From Microbulbifer taiwanensis (GTDB lineage: Bacteria > Pseudomonadota > Gammaproteobacteria > Pseudomonadales > Cellvibrionaceae), in assembly GCF_014904815.1 (NCBI RefSeq), contig NZ_JACZFR010000030.1, positions 1 through 64,000 on the forward strand: a stretch of DNA of 64,000 bases. The letters are read 5' to 3'. Shown here piece by piece: positions 16,789 through 25,800 of this stretch (its first letter is position 1; every line of letters begins with the position of its first letter). Under the pieces are notes generated by a model, which worked only from the letters and a program-made list of their open reading frames with translations, searched no databases and was not told where the DNA came from. The position numbers were made by a program, and so were the translations under genes.

Positions 16789-17880
16789 TTATTTAACGAT
16801 CGCCACGGACTTGATCTGCGCCCAGACTTTCTTGCCCGGCACTAGCTGCAGGTGATCGACCGATCTGCGCGTCAGCCGCGCAACGATATGGCGGGCTCCG
16901 CACTGCAAGCGCACCAGCGCCATGGCTTCGTCACTGTCGGGGCCAATTGCGGCGACCTCGACCGGAAGCCGGTTGAGGATACTGGTTTCCCCCTGGGGTT
17001 CCAGGGCAAGACTCACGTCCCGGGCCAGAATGCGCACGCGGATCTGCCGGTCCAGCGCATCGCCGCCGTCGCGCAGCCAGAGCTCGCCGCCGGCGAAACC
17101 GACGCGCGCCAGGTGCCATTGCTCGTTCCGCTCCAGCACCCTGCCCTCCAGCACCACGCCCGTTTCCTCCCCGAGGCGCAGCGGCAGATCCAGTCGCGAC
17201 AACATCTCGGGCATATCTCCCTGTGCAGCCACCCTGCCGCCATCCAACATCAGCAGGTGGTCCGCCAACCGCGCCACTTCGTCGATCGAGTGACTGACGT
17301 ACAGAATGGGCATATCAAACTCCGAACGCAGCCGCTCCAGGTAGGGCAGAATTTCCTGCTTGCGTGCCGTATCCAGGGACGCCAGCGGCTCGTCCATCAG
17401 CAACAGGCGTGGACGGATCAGCAGCGCGCGCGCTATGGCGACTCTCTGCCGTTCTCCGCCGGACATCTGCCCCGGGAAGCGGTCCAGTACCGGCCCGATG
17501 CCCATCAGGGAAACAACGCGCTCGATCAACTCACCCGGACATTCGGCGCCGGCGCGTTTGATCGCGTAATCCAGATTGCCCCGCGCGCTCAGGTGCGGAA
17601 AAAGGCTGGCCTCCTGAAACACATAGCCCAGCGGCCGCTTGTGGGTGGGAAGGGATAATCCCTCGTCCTGCCAGGTTTCACCACCGACGACCAGCCTGGC
17701 CCTGTCGGCTTGTTGCAGTCCGGCGAAACAGCGCAACAGCGTGGTTTTTCCGGAGCCGGAGCGGCCAAAAATGGCCGTGATCCCGCGCCCGGGCAAAACC
17801 GTGTTCACGTCCAGGCGAAAGGGATTTCCCCCCGGCGACGGAAAATCAACGCGAAATTGGATTTGGATGGTGCCCGCCAT
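16789..17880 (-). CDS. modC: Molybdate ABC transporter ATP-binding protein ModC
   Basis: The 363-residue ATPase has Walker A GRSGSGKT (39-46), signature MSGGERQRVAIARAL, Walker B LLLMDEPLASLD, and a C-terminal molybdate-binding TOBE domain. The start ATG at 17880 overlaps the modB stop (TAATG). The open frame continues far upstream through modB in another frame, but that part is not coding. It energises molybdate import through ModB, fed by ModA. It is the last gene of modABC. Confidence 0.95.
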   Translation of the reverse strand: MAGTIQIQFRVDFPSPGGNPFRLDVNTVLPGRGITAIFGRSGSGKTTLLRCFAGLQQADRARLVVGGETWQDEGLSLPTHKRPLGYVFQEASLFPHLSARGNLDYAIKRAGAECPGELIERVVSLMGIGPVLDRFPGQMSGGERQRVAIARALLIRPRLLLMDEPLASLDTARKQEILPYLERLRSEFDMPILYVSHSIDEVARLADHLLMLDGGRVAAQGDMPEMLSRLDLPLRLGEETGVVLEGRVLERNEQWHLARVGFAGGELWLRDGGDALDRQIRVRILARDVSLALEPQGETSILNRLPVEVAAIGPDSDEAMALVRLQCGARHIVARLTRRSVDHLQLVPGKKVWAQIKSVAIVK

Positions 17881-18575
17881 TACACCCAGTACCTCAAGCC
17901 AGCGCGAGACTGCCTGTGCTGAAACAGATAGAGCCCCAGCAGCACGACAAAGGAAAACAGCAGCATGGCGCCGGCCAGCCAGTGGGCCCGGGTATATTCC
18001 AGTGCCTCGACATGATCGTAGATCTGCACGGACACCACGCGGGTCTCGCCGGGAATATTGCCACCGATCATCAGGATCACGCCGAACTCGCCGACGGTGT
18101 GGGCAAAGCCGAGAATCGTCGCGGTGATAAAGCCCGGTTTCGCCAGGGGCAACACCACCGTGAAAAAGCGATCCCAGGGCCCGGCGCGCAGGGTCGCGGC
18201 GACTTCCAGCGGGCGCTCTCCCAGCGCCTCTATCGCATTCTGGATCGGCTGCACCACAAAAGGCATGGAGTAAAACAGGGAAGCGACCACCAGCCCCCAG
18301 AAAGTAAATGGCAGCGTACCCAGCCCCAGGGCCTGGGTGAACTGTCCCACGGGTCCATTGGGCCCCATGGCCAGCAACAGGTAGAAGCCCAGCACCGTGG
18401 GCGGCAGCACCAGGGGCAGCGCCACTATGGCTCCCACCGGACCTTTCCAGCGCGAGCGCGTCCTGGCCAACCACCAGGCAATGGGCGTGCCTATTACCAG
18501 CAGCAGAATTGTGACTATGGTCGCCAGCCGCAGGGTGAGCCAGACGGCTACCCAGTCCGCCTCTGAAAATCCCAT
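17880..18575 (-). CDS. modB: Molybdate ABC transporter permease ModB
   Basis: The 231-residue integral membrane protein has about five or six hydrophobic helices and the ABC-permease EAA loop ([33 protein letters not shown], about 130-162) that docks on ModC. Length and sequence are typical for ModB. It overlaps modC by one base and starts 14 bp after modA, so all three are cotranscribed. Confidence 0.95.
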   Translation of the reverse strand: MGFSEADWVAVWLTLRLATIVTILLLVIGTPIAWWLARTRSRWKGPVGAIVALPLVLPPTVLGFYLLLAMGPNGPVGQFTQALGLGTLPFTFWGLVVASLFYSMPFVVQPIQNAIEALGERPLEVAATLRAGPWDRFFTVVLPLAKPGFITATILGFAHTVGEFGVILMIGGNIPGETRVVSVQIYDHVEALEYTRAHWLAGAMLLFSFVVLLGLYLFQHRQSRAGLRYWV

Positions 18576-18589
18576 ATTGAAAACTCTAG

Positions 18590-19351
18590 CTACCGGGCTT
18601 CGGGGAAGCGATAGCCGTAGGACTCGATAATGGCCCTGGCTTTGTCCCCGCCCATAAACTGCAGAAATGCCGCCGCCCCCGCACTTTCAATGCCCCGCTG
18701 CAGCAGCACCGCATCCTGGCGGATGGGGCTGTACAGATCGACGGGCACAATCCACGCAGATCCCTCCCCGACCGATCCAGACTGCACGATTTGCGACAGG
18801 GCCACAAAGCCCAGGTCCGCATTGCCGCTGGCGACGAACTGGTAAGTCTGCGCGATATTTTCGCCCTGCACCCACCTGGTCCGGGTCGCCCCTTCCAGGC
18901 CGAGGCTGCGCAACACTTCCACGGCGGCCTGACCATAGGGCGCAAGTTTCGGATTGGCCAGCGCCAGCTTGCGGAAACTTCCATCTTTCAAGGCCGTGGC
19001 CCGCGCATCCAGCAGCGCCGGATCGGCGGACCACAGTGCCAGGCTGCCGACCGCATAAGTGAAGCGGCTGCCCGGCACCGCCAGGCCCTCTTTCTCCAGT
19101 GCCGCCGGCTTGGCGCTATCGGCGGAGAAAAATAGCTGGAAGGGTGCGCCGTTTTTGATCTGCGCATAGAACTTGCCGGAGGAACCGTAAGCCAGCTTTA
19201 CCCGGTGTGCGGACGCCCTTTCAAATTCCGTCGCTATCTCTTTCATGGCCGCGGTGAAGTTGGAGGCGACCGCCACCGTCAACTCCTCGGCTACAGTCTG
19301 CAGACTGACCACGGCCGACAACAGCAACACGATTAGCTGGCGAACTATCAC
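18590..19351 (-). CDS. modA: Molybdate-binding periplasmic protein ModA
   Basis: The 253-residue substrate-binding protein has a cleaved signal peptide (to about SLQTVA) and the ModA opening [23 protein letters not shown], with the conserved [24 protein letters not shown] segment that forms the oxyanion pocket. The start is a GTG at 19351 with an excellent GGGGGGAGAGG ribosome site. It is the first gene of the operon, controlled by the ModE box at 19395. Confidence 0.95.
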   Translation of the reverse strand: MIVRQLIVLLLSAVVSLQTVAEELTVAVASNFTAAMKEIATEFERASAHRVKLAYGSSGKFYAQIKNGAPFQLFFSADSAKPAALEKEGLAVPGSRFTYAVGSLALWSADPALLDARATALKDGSFRKLALANPKLAPYGQAAVEVLRSLGLEGATRTRWVQGENIAQTYQFVASGNADLGFVALSQIVQSGSVGEGSAWIVPVDLYSPIRQDAVLLQRGIESAGAAAFLQFMGGDKARAIIESYGYRFPEAR

Positions 19352-19394
19352 AGGCCTCTCCCCCCAAGCGAATTATCCGGGCTTGCTTCCCATT

Positions 19395-19418
19395 CGTTAT
19401 ATACTGCACTATACAACG
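19395..19418. promoter_or_regulatory. ModE operator between modA and the barrel gene
   Basis: Two inverted halves, CGTTATATA and TATACAACG, are separated by six bases. They match the known ModE box architecture (CGNTATA half-sites) with a single mismatch between arms. The site is 43 bp from the modA start and 41 bp from the divergent outer-membrane barrel gene, so molybdate-loaded ModE may block both. Confidence 0.85.
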
Positions 19419-19459
19419 GAGACGGACAAGCCCGACCGGGCTGAATACCAATCATTGCG

Positions 19460-20803
19460 ATGGAGCAAGGAGCCGTGATACATGCGCGCAAAATCACCCT
19501 ACCCGGTTTTCTATTTCTGATATCCCCCCTGGCCGCCACTGCTGAGGATGCAGCCCGCTGGCAGCTGGCTGGCAGCTATCGAGTGCGCTTCGAGACACTG
19601 GATAACAGCTTTCGCGCCAATATGGCGGGCAGTGACCAGCTGCTGGTCTCCCGACTATTGGTCGGCATTAAGGGGCGCGGCGAACATGTCTTCGGTGAAA
19701 TTGAAGTCGGGGACTCCCGGGCCTGGCAAGATGATAGCTCCACGCCACTGGGCACGGACGATGTGAATACGCTGGAGCCATTGCAGGCGTATATCGGCTG
19801 GCGAGCAGGCCCGAGCAGCAATCTGGCACTGAAAGCCGGGCGCATGACCCTCGATATCGGCAGCCGCCGACTGGTGGCACGCAACCGCTTTCGCAACACC
19901 CTGAATACCTTCGACGGCGTCCACGCAGACTGGCGCCGCGGCGCCTGGTACTGGCAGGCCATCTACACAAGACCCGTACGGCGGCTGCCGGGCGAGCGCG
20001 ACAAACTCGACACCAACGAGCAGCAGACGGACCGGAGCCATTCCGGCACCCGCTTCTGGGGCCTGCACTCCTCCTACAACGGCAGCGGGTCTCGGCGCCT
20101 GGAGGCCTATCTCTTTGCCCTGGGCGAAAAGGATGGGGCCGACCTGTCGACACGCAAGCGCGCCATCAAGACCCTGGGGGTACGGTTGCTGAAACCGGCC
20201 TCACCTGACAGCTGGGACTACGAGATGGAGGCGGCCTACCAGTTCGGCGAATCCCGAGCGACAGCCGGCGCTGCCGATATTGCCGAGCTCGATCACCGAG
20301 CTGTTTTCGCACACTTCCATTACGGCTACCAGTTCGCCGACCGCTGGGCCTCCCGCATCCTGCTGCAGGCCGATTACGCCAGCGGCGACGACGATCCCCT
20401 GGATAGCGAAAACAACCGCTTCGACACCCTCTACGGCGCGCGGCGCTTCGAGTTCGGGCCCACGGGTATCTACGGCGCCTTCGCCCGCGGCAATATACTG
20501 TCGCCCGGACTGCGCTGGCAGTTCAGGGGCAACGATACCCTGTCCGGGTTTCTCGGCTACCGGGCAGTGTGGCTGGCATCCGCCGGCGATGCGCTGACTA
20601 CGGCCGGGGTGCGCAACAGTGGCGCAGACTGGGAGCGGTTTGTCGGCCAGCAGCTGGAAGTCCGCCTGCGCTTTGCACCCGCAGCCAGAGTCAGGGCGGA
20701 ATTCGGTGCCGCCTACCTGCACAAGGGCCCGCTTCTGGACCAGGCCGCGGCGCAGCGTGGCGACAGTACATACTGGTACAGCCAGCTCTCCTACCAGCTC
20801 TGA
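19460..20803 (+). CDS. Alginate-export-family outer-membrane beta-barrel, mod-linked
   Basis: The 447-residue protein has a signal peptide (FLFLISPLAATA) and a repeated beta-strand pattern ending in an aromatic-rich strand (YWYSQLSYQL). It looks like the AlgE/alginate export porin family (Pfam Alginate_exp), for example RVRFETLDNSFR near the N-terminus and the LKAGRMTLDIGSRRLVARNRFRN stretch. No alginate genes lie nearby. It is divergent from modA across a ModE box, so I infer an outer-membrane channel for molybdate or another oxyanion. The start is uncertain: ATG 19460 lacks a ribosome site, while GTG 19475 has AAGGAG only two bases upstream. Confidence 0.7.
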   Translation: MEQGAVIHARKITLPGFLFLISPLAATAEDAARWQLAGSYRVRFETLDNSFRANMAGSDQLLVSRLLVGIKGRGEHVFGEIEVGDSRAWQDDSSTPLGTDDVNTLEPLQAYIGWRAGPSSNLALKAGRMTLDIGSRRLVARNRFRNTLNTFDGVHADWRRGAWYWQAIYTRPVRRLPGERDKLDTNEQQTDRSHSGTRFWGLHSSYNGSGSRRLEAYLFALGEKDGADLSTRKRAIKTLGVRLLKPASPDSWDYEMEAAYQFGESRATAGAADIAELDHRAVFAHFHYGYQFADRWASRILLQADYASGDDDPLDSENNRFDTLYGARRFEFGPTGIYGAFARGNILSPGLRWQFRGNDTLSGFLGYRAVWLASAGDALTTAGVRNSGADWERFVGQQLEVRLRFAPAARVRAEFGAAYLHKGPLLDQAAAQRGDSTYWYSQLSYQL

Positions 20804-20863
20804 TCTGCCGGCAAGCCCACTGCCAGCTCTCTCCGGCACTTTCCCGGGCTATGCATATGCGAT

Positions 20864-20882
20864 TTTTCATATATAATGAAAA
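20864..20882. promoter_or_regulatory. ars promoter with overlapping ArsR-type inverted repeat
   Basis: A perfect inverted repeat, TTTTCAT-atata-ATGAAAA, overlaps a consensus -10 hexamer TATAAT (20872-20877). No convincing -35 is seen. The site is 16-25 bp from the arsC start. ArsR-family repressors typically bind AT-rich inverted repeats over the promoter, and an arsR gene follows arsC. Confidence 0.65.
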
Positions 20883-20897
20883 CCATATGTGAATGTG

Positions 20898-21329
20898 ATG
20901 AGCCCCATGAAAAAACGCGTACTTTTCCTCTGCGTCGGCAACTCGGCCCGCTCACAGATGGGCGAGGCCCTGTTGCGACACCAGGCCGGCGAGCACTTCG
21001 AAGTCTACAGTGCCGGCACAGCCCCGGAGGATGTGGATCCGAGAGCGATCGAGGCCCTCGATAAGCAGGGTGTTTCGACTGCTGGCCTGTACTCGAAACC
21101 GATCGAGGTATTCGCCGAACAGGAGTTTGATTTCGTCATTACCCTCTGCAACAAGGCCCACCGGGAGTGCCAGCCGCTGGCCGGAGTGCACGAACTGATC
21201 GCCTGGGATTTTGCCGACCCCAAGACCCGCCCCTGTCCCAGACCCTTCGAGACTACGCTCAGGGAACTCGGGGAACGCATCAAGATGTTTGCCCTGGTGC
21301 AAACCAGAGAACTCCATCGCAGCCTATGA
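20898..21329 (+). CDS. arsC: Arsenate reductase ArsC (LMW phosphatase type)
   Basis: The product (143 residues from ATG 20898; 140 from ATG 20907) is a thioredoxin-coupled arsenate reductase of the low-molecular-weight phosphatase fold. It has the P-loop C-V-G-N-S-A-R (CX5R) right after the N-terminal strand MKKRVLFL. The other redox cysteines lie in TLCNKAHRECQPL and TRPCPRP. It reduces arsenate to arsenite for export by Acr3. The start is uncertain because neither ATG has a strong ribosome site. The stop overlaps the arsR start (ATGA). Confidence 0.92.
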   Translation: MSPMKKRVLFLCVGNSARSQMGEALLRHQAGEHFEVYSAGTAPEDVDPRAIEALDKQGVSTAGLYSKPIEVFAEQEFDFVITLCNKAHRECQPLAGVHELIAWDFADPKTRPCPRPFETTLRELGERIKMFALVQTRELHRSL

Positions 21330-21670
21330 ATCCCCTGATTTTCTACAAATGCCTCGCCGACGAAACGCGACTGCGCAGCCTATTGCTGATCACCTGCGAA
21401 GGAGAACTCTGCGTGTGTGAACTGACCGAAGCCCTTGGCGAAAGCCAACCAAAGGTGTCTCGCCACCTGGCACAACTGAGGAGCTGTGGGCTGCTCGAGG
21501 ACAGGCGACAGGGACAGTGGGTTTTCTACCGCCTGGCCCCTTCTGTCCCCGACTGGACAAAGAAAGTACTGCAACGGACCCTGGACGCCGAGCGCACTTT
21601 TATCGACGAGAACCTGCGCAAGCTGCATCGCATGGGCGACAGGCCAGAGCGAGCCCGTATCTGCTGCTAG
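21326..21670 (+). CDS. arsR: ArsR-family arsenic-responsive repressor
   Basis: The 114-residue winged-helix repressor has LADETRLRSLLLI, the metal-sensing helix region with a C-V-C pair (EGELCVCELTEAL), and the recognition helix SQPKVSRHLAQLRSCGLLEDRRQGQWVFYRL. A C-terminal ICC gives extra thiols. Arsenite binding to the Cys residues should release it from the ars operator. Its ATG overlaps the arsC stop, so arsC comes first and arsR second, the reverse of the most common order. Confidence 0.93.
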   Translation: MNPLIFYKCLADETRLRSLLLITCEGELCVCELTEALGESQPKVSRHLAQLRSCGLLEDRRQGQWVFYRLAPSVPDWTKKVLQRTLDAERTFIDENLRKLHRMGDRPERARICC

Positions 21671-21844
21671 TGCAACGGCACCAATGCGTTAGTGTTAATC
21701 CCGCCGTCCATTCGGGAGTACCCACCGGTGAAGCGAAGGCTTCGATGCCCCTGTAGCACCTGCTGGAGCATTTCCGCTGCGTGATCAGGCGCAAGCTGGC
21801 TGGTGGCAGGACCCAGCTGCTGCATGAGATTAGGAGTAAAATGC

Positions 21845-22897
21845 ATGGGGAATTTTGAACGCTACCTGACGCTTTGGGTCGGCCTGGCCATAGTTGCCGG
21901 GGTGGCACTGGGCAGCCAGTTTCCCGCACTTTTTTCCGCGCTCGCCGGAATGGAAATCGCCCGAGTGAACCTGGTGATGGCCCTGCTGATCTGGGCAATG
22001 ATTTTCCCAATGATGGTGCAGATCGACTTCTCTGCAGCAAGGCAGGTTCACCGCCGCCCCCAGGGGCTGGCCCTGACCCTAGTGATCAACTGGCTGGTCA
22101 AACCCTTTACCATGGCCGCACTGGGCTGCCTGTTCTTCCGCGTCCTTTTCGCCGGCTGGGTGGATCCGCAATCTGCCGGGGAATATATCGCCGGCATGAT
22201 CCTGCTCGGCGTGGCGCCCTGCACGGCGATGGTTTTTGTATGGAGCCACCTCAGCAAAGGGGATCCCAATTACACGCTGGTGCAGGTTTCCCTGAATGAC
22301 ATAGTGATGATCTTCGCCTTCGCCCCCATCACCGCGCTTTTGCTCGGCGTCAGCGATATCCAGGTGCCCTGGCAGATTCTGCTGCTGTCGGTGTTGCTTT
22401 ACGTGGTGCTGCCACTGGTGGCAGGCATAGTGACGCGGCACAGGCTGGAGGAGCGCGGCGGCCGTGCGCTGGTGGAAAGCTTCCTGCACAAAATCAAGCA
22501 CTGGTCGATTCTCGGCCTGCTGTGCACCGTCGTGCTGCTGTTCGGATTCCAGGCGCAGACAATCCTGGGCCAGCCCCAGACAATACTGCTGATCGCAATC
22601 CCACTGCTGATACAGACCTACGGCATCTTCGCCATCACCTACCTAGCGGCGCGCCGTCTGCGGTTGCCACACAACGTCGCCGCGCCCGCCGGTATGATCG
22701 GCACGTCCAACTTCTTCGAGCTGGCCGTGGCAGTGGCAATTTCCCTTTTCGGTCTGCACTCTGGTGCGGCACTGGCCACTGTGGTGGGTGTGCTGGTGGA
22801 GGTCCCGGTGATGCTGTCACTGGTCTACTTCGCCAACCGAACCAGACACTGGTTTGAAAGTGAGGCAAGTGACTTGGTTACCGGAGAACAGAAATGA
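21845..22897 (+). CDS. acr3: Arsenite efflux permease Acr3
   Basis: The 350-residue inner-membrane carrier has about ten hydrophobic helices. It shows the Acr3 hallmarks: [25 protein letters not shown] with the essential conserved Cys, and [25 protein letters not shown] near the C-terminus. The start is ATG 21845 with AGGAG eight bases upstream. It exports arsenite made by ArsC. It overlaps the GAPDH gene by four bases. The 174 bp before it hold no gene; they contain a small palindrome, GAAGCGAAGGCTTCG, of unknown meaning. Confidence 0.95.
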   Translation: MGNFERYLTLWVGLAIVAGVALGSQFPALFSALAGMEIARVNLVMALLIWAMIFPMMVQIDFSAARQVHRRPQGLALTLVINWLVKPFTMAALGCLFFRVLFAGWVDPQSAGEYIAGMILLGVAPCTAMVFVWSHLSKGDPNYTLVQVSLNDIVMIFAFAPITALLLGVSDIQVPWQILLLSVLLYVVLPLVAGIVTRHRLEERGGRALVESFLHKIKHWSILGLLCTVVLLFGFQAQTILGQPQTILLIAIPLLIQTYGIFAITYLAARRLRLPHNVAAPAGMIGTSNFFELAVAVAISLFGLHSGAALATVVGVLVEVPVMLSLVYFANRTRHWFESEASDLVTGEQK

Positions 22898-23907
22898 CAA
22901 TCAAGATAGGCATCAACGGATTCGGTCGTATCGGCCGCCTGGTTCTGCGCGCGGGCTGGGACTGGGAAGAAGTGGAATTTGTACAAATCAACGACCCCGC
23001 AGGCGATGCAGCGACACTCGCGCACCTGCTGAATTTCGACTCGGTGCACGGTCGTTGGCAACACAGCGCCGAGGCAGATGGCGAGACCATGCTGATCGGC
23101 AACCGGCACCTGGACTGCACCGGCCATAAGTCCATCGCAGACACCGACTGGTCCTCCTGCGACCTGGTCATCGAGGCATCCGGCAAGATGCGCTCGGGCG
23201 AACTGCTGCAGGCCTATCTGAACCAGGGCGTCAAACGCGTGGTGGTCACCGCGCCGGTGAAAGAGCCCGATGTTCTCAATATAGTGATGGGCGTCAACCA
23301 CCAACGATACGAACGGGAAAAGCACCGCATTGTCACCGCAGCCTCCTGCACCACCAACTGCCTGGCGCCGGTGGTCAAGGTGATCCATGAACAGCTGGGT
23401 ATCAAGCACGGCTCCATGACCACCATCCACGACCTGACCAACACCCAGACGATTCTCGATGCCCCACACAAGGACCTGCGCCGCGCCCGTGCCTGCGGAA
23501 TGAGCCTGATACCGACGACCACCGGCTCTGCCACCGCCATCACGGCGATATTCCCGGAATTGAGCGGCAAGCTGAACGGACACGCGGTGCGTGTGCCCCT
23601 GGCCAATGCATCGCTGACCGATTGTGTCTTCGAAGTGGAGCGCCCTACCAGCGCCGAAGAGGTCAATCGGCTGTTGGAAAGCGCTGCGGAAAACGAACTG
23701 AAAGATATTCTCGGTTATGAAGAGCGGCCACTGGTTTCCATCGACTACAAAACAGACCCCCGCTCCAGCATTATCGATGCCCTCTCCACCATGGTGGTCA
23801 ACGACACCCAGGTCAAACTCTACGCCTGGTACGACAACGAGTGGGGCTACGCCAATCGCACGGCGGAGCTGGCGCGGATGGTGGGCCTGATGGACCAAAC
23901 TTCCTGA
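22894..23907 (+). CDS. ArsJ-associated glyceraldehyde-3-phosphate dehydrogenase
   Basis: The 337-residue GAPDH-fold enzyme has NAD motif [10 protein letters not shown], catalytic C152 in SCTTNCLAP, and the C-terminal [11 protein letters not shown]. In arsenic islands this enzyme uses arsenate in place of phosphate to make 1-arseno-3-phosphoglycerate, which ArsJ exports, giving arsenate resistance without reduction. It overlaps acr3 (ATGA) and lies 108 bp before arsJ, with a GTAGGAGC-type repeat between them. Its position, not its sequence alone, separates it from the glycolytic gap gene. Confidence 0.92.
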   Translation: MTIKIGINGFGRIGRLVLRAGWDWEEVEFVQINDPAGDAATLAHLLNFDSVHGRWQHSAEADGETMLIGNRHLDCTGHKSIADTDWSSCDLVIEASGKMRSGELLQAYLNQGVKRVVVTAPVKEPDVLNIVMGVNHQRYEREKHRIVTAASCTTNCLAPVVKVIHEQLGIKHGSMTTIHDLTNTQTILDAPHKDLRRARACGMSLIPTTTGSATAITAIFPELSGKLNGHAVRVPLANASLTDCVFEVERPTSAEEVNRLLESAAENELKDILGYEERPLVSIDYKTDPRSSIIDALSTMVVNDTQVKLYAWYDNEWGYANRTAELARMVGLMDQTS

Positions 23908-23926
23908 GATCCTGAACGAATCTGCC

Positions 23927-23998
23927 CGTAGGAGCGGCGCGGCGGCCATCCGCCGCCCCGGCCGTTCCACGCATTCACGGCGCCTACGGCCCTACAAA
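23927..23998. repeat. GTAGGAGC-type palindromic repeat between the GAPDH and arsJ genes
   Basis: A GC-rich structured repeat begins CGTAGGAGCGGCG and ends GGCGCCTACGGCCCTAC, with inner GCGGCGG/CCGCCGC complementarity. Related GTAGGAGC or CGCGGCCATGG segments occur at 32082-32160, 60190-60208 and 60311-60352. Confidence 0.55.
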
Positions 23999-24015
23999 TC
24001 TATACCGAAACTGCG

Positions 24016-25221
24016 ATGCAAATGCTTTCATCACTGCCACCCCAGGTGCACCAATACCTGATAGTCACCGGCAACTACTGGGCCTTCACTCTGACCGACG
24101 GCGCCCTGCGTATGCTGGTGGTGCTCTACTTCCACGATCTCGGCTACAGCCCGCTGCAGATCGCCATGCTGTTCCTTTTCTACGAGATCTTCGGCGTGGT
24201 GACCAACCTGGTCGGCGGCTGGCTGGGCGCGCGCCTGGGGCTCAACCGCACCATGAATATCGGCCTGGCACTGCAGGTCGCCGCCCTTGCCATGCTGCTG
24301 TTGCCCAGCGCCCTGCTCACCGTGCCCTGGGTCATGGCCGCGCAGGCGCTTTCCGGTATCGCCAAGGACCTGAACAAGATGAGTGCCAAGAGCGCCATCA
24401 AGCTGCTGGTCCCGGCCCAGGCCCAGGGCACCCTGTACCAGTGGGTGGCACTGCTGACCGGGTCGAAGAATGCGCTGAAGGGCATCGGCTTTTTCCTCGG
24501 CGGGGCCCTGCTGGCGCTAGTGGGATTCCAGGGCGCAGTGCTGGCGATGGCGATCGTCCTCGCACTGGTGTGGCTGCTGAGTATTGTGCTGCTGAAAAAA
24601 GATCTCGGCAAAGCCAGGGCGAAGAGCAGGTTCCGCGACATCTTCTCCAAGAGCCGCGCGATCAATCTGCTCGCCGCGGCGAGGCTCTTCCTGTTCGCCG
24701 CTCGGGATGTCTGGTTTGTGGTGGCACTGCCGGTGTTTCTCGCCAGCCAGCTCGGCTGGGATCACTGGAAAGTGGGCGGCTTCCTGGCACTGTGGATCAT
24801 CGGTTACGGAGTCGTGCAGTCCCTGGCACCCCGCTTTACCGGTGGCAGCGCCGGCAGACCGCCGACGTCAAAGACCGCCTTTCTCTGGGCCGGCGTACTC
24901 ACCGCGAGTCCGGCACTGATCGCCGTTGCCCTGCACGCGGGGATTCATCCCGTCGCCAGCCTGCTGTGCGGACTGATGCTGTTCGGCTTCCTCTTCGCGG
25001 TCAATTCCTCGCTGCACAGCTATCTGATCGTCAGCTATGCGCGCGAGGACGGGGTCTCCATGGATGTGGGCTTCTACTATATGGCCAACGCAATGGGACG
25101 GCTTGCCGGCACCATACTGTCCGGTTGGGTTTACCAAGCCTGGGGGCTCGAGGCCTGCCTGTGGATTTCTGCAGTCTTTCTTCTGCTCGCGGCTCTTCTG
25201 GCATCACTGATCAGGGAGTAA
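24016..25221 (+). CDS. arsJ: Organoarsenical efflux MFS permease ArsJ
   Basis: The 401-residue 12-helix MFS protein has the ArsJ-type opening (QYLIVTGNYWAFTLTDGALRMLVVLYFHDLGYSPLQIAMLFLFYE) and a conserved AKDLNKMSAKSAIK loop around residues 117-130. It exports 1-arseno-3-phosphoglycerate produced by the adjacent GAPDH. The pairing with that gene is the accepted hallmark of this resistance route. Confidence 0.92.
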   Translation: MQMLSSLPPQVHQYLIVTGNYWAFTLTDGALRMLVVLYFHDLGYSPLQIAMLFLFYEIFGVVTNLVGGWLGARLGLNRTMNIGLALQVAALAMLLLPSALLTVPWVMAAQALSGIAKDLNKMSAKSAIKLLVPAQAQGTLYQWVALLTGSKNALKGIGFFLGGALLALVGFQGAVLAMAIVLALVWLLSIVLLKKDLGKARAKSRFRDIFSKSRAINLLAAARLFLFAARDVWFVVALPVFLASQLGWDHWKVGGFLALWIIGYGVVQSLAPRFTGGSAGRPPTSKTAFLWAGVLTASPALIAVALHAGIHPVASLLCGLMLFGFLFAVNSSLHSYLIVSYAREDGVSMDVGFYYMANAMGRLAGTILSGWVYQAWGLEACLWISAVFLLLAALLASLIRE

Positions 25222-25287
25222 TCACGACCTCGAGATCCTTTCAATCAGCTCGGGCACAGCTTCTGCCTCCAATTCGGTAAAACCCAC

Positions 25288-25316
25288 TTGACGCATTGAT
25301 GGTCGAGGTATTAAAT
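25288..25316 (+). promoter_or_regulatory. padR promoter with embedded operator
   Basis: A near-consensus sigma-70 promoter is visible: TTGACG (25288-25293), a 17-bp spacer and TTAAAT (25311-25316). The spacer contains CATTGATGGTCGAGG (25294-25308), a near match to the operator at 25766-25780. The predicted transcription start falls at or next to the A of the padR ATG (25323), which would give a leaderless mRNA. Confidence 0.65.
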
Positions 25317-25322
25317 GGTGTC

Positions 25323-25724
25323 ATGAGCACTGCAACAAAAAGCACCCGCGGCGCCGGCAGGCGGGTACCGGACTACGGCGACGCCGCCTACTGGCGCGGC
25401 ACCATCAAAATGTCGCTATCCAAGTTCTTTGTGCTTTCAGTACTGCACCAGAAGCCCATGCACGGCTATGAGGTAGTCCAGGCGGTAGAGAAAACCACCC
25501 GGGGCTGCTGCAGCCCCTCCGAAGGCACCGTATATCCGATGCTCAATGAATTCGAAGCCGGGGGCTACCTGAGCTGCGAGACCCAGGTAGTGCAGGGGCG
25601 GCCACGCAAAGTCTACTCACTCACCGACAAGGGGCGCGACGCCTTTCGGGTGGCAGTGGACGCCTGGCTGGAGGCCACCGAGTGCATTCTCGCCAGCCGG
25701 AGGAAGAGCTCCCCGGGCGAATAG
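25323..25724 (+). CDS. PadR-family transcriptional regulator
   Basis: The 133-residue PadR-type winged-helix protein has KMSLSKFFVLSVLHQKPMHGYEVVQAVEKTT, then SEGTVYPMLNEFEAGGYL and the wing GRPRKVYSLTDKGRDAF. A Cys pair (RGCCSPSEGTVYP) sits in the loop before the recognition helix, and one more Cys lies in ECIL; these could bind arsenite. It stands between arsJ and the MFS/arsH pair. The start is ATG 25323; no ribosome site is visible, in keeping with a leaderless message. Confidence 0.85.
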   Translation: MSTATKSTRGAGRRVPDYGDAAYWRGTIKMSLSKFFVLSVLHQKPMHGYEVVQAVEKTTRGCCSPSEGTVYPMLNEFEAGGYLSCETQVVQGRPRKVYSLTDKGRDAFRVAVDAWLEATECILASRRKSSPGE

Positions 25725-25765
25725 AGTGGCGGGCCGATTCAGTCGGTCTTTTTTATCTTCCAATA

Positions 25766-25780
25766 CATCGATGGTCGATG
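25766..25780. promoter_or_regulatory. Putative PadR operator before the MFS exporter gene
   Basis: CATCGA-TGG-TCGATG is a perfect inverted repeat with a 3-bp centre. A near copy, CATTGATGGTCGAGG, lies inside the padR promoter. The pair suggests one regulator for padR and the MFS-arsH unit. Confidence 0.6.
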
Positions 25781-25800
25781 CCTTGGTGATGGAGGCTTTA

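Noticed and set aside
17881..18474. N-terminal extension of modC through modB
   Set aside because: The frame is open but lies over modB, which is intact in another frame; the TAATG start at 17880 fits the family.
21671..21844. Possible insertion-sequence remnant between arsR and acr3
   Set aside because: Only a short palindrome (GAAGCGAAGGCTTCG) was seen; no transposase fragment or inverted ends could be found.
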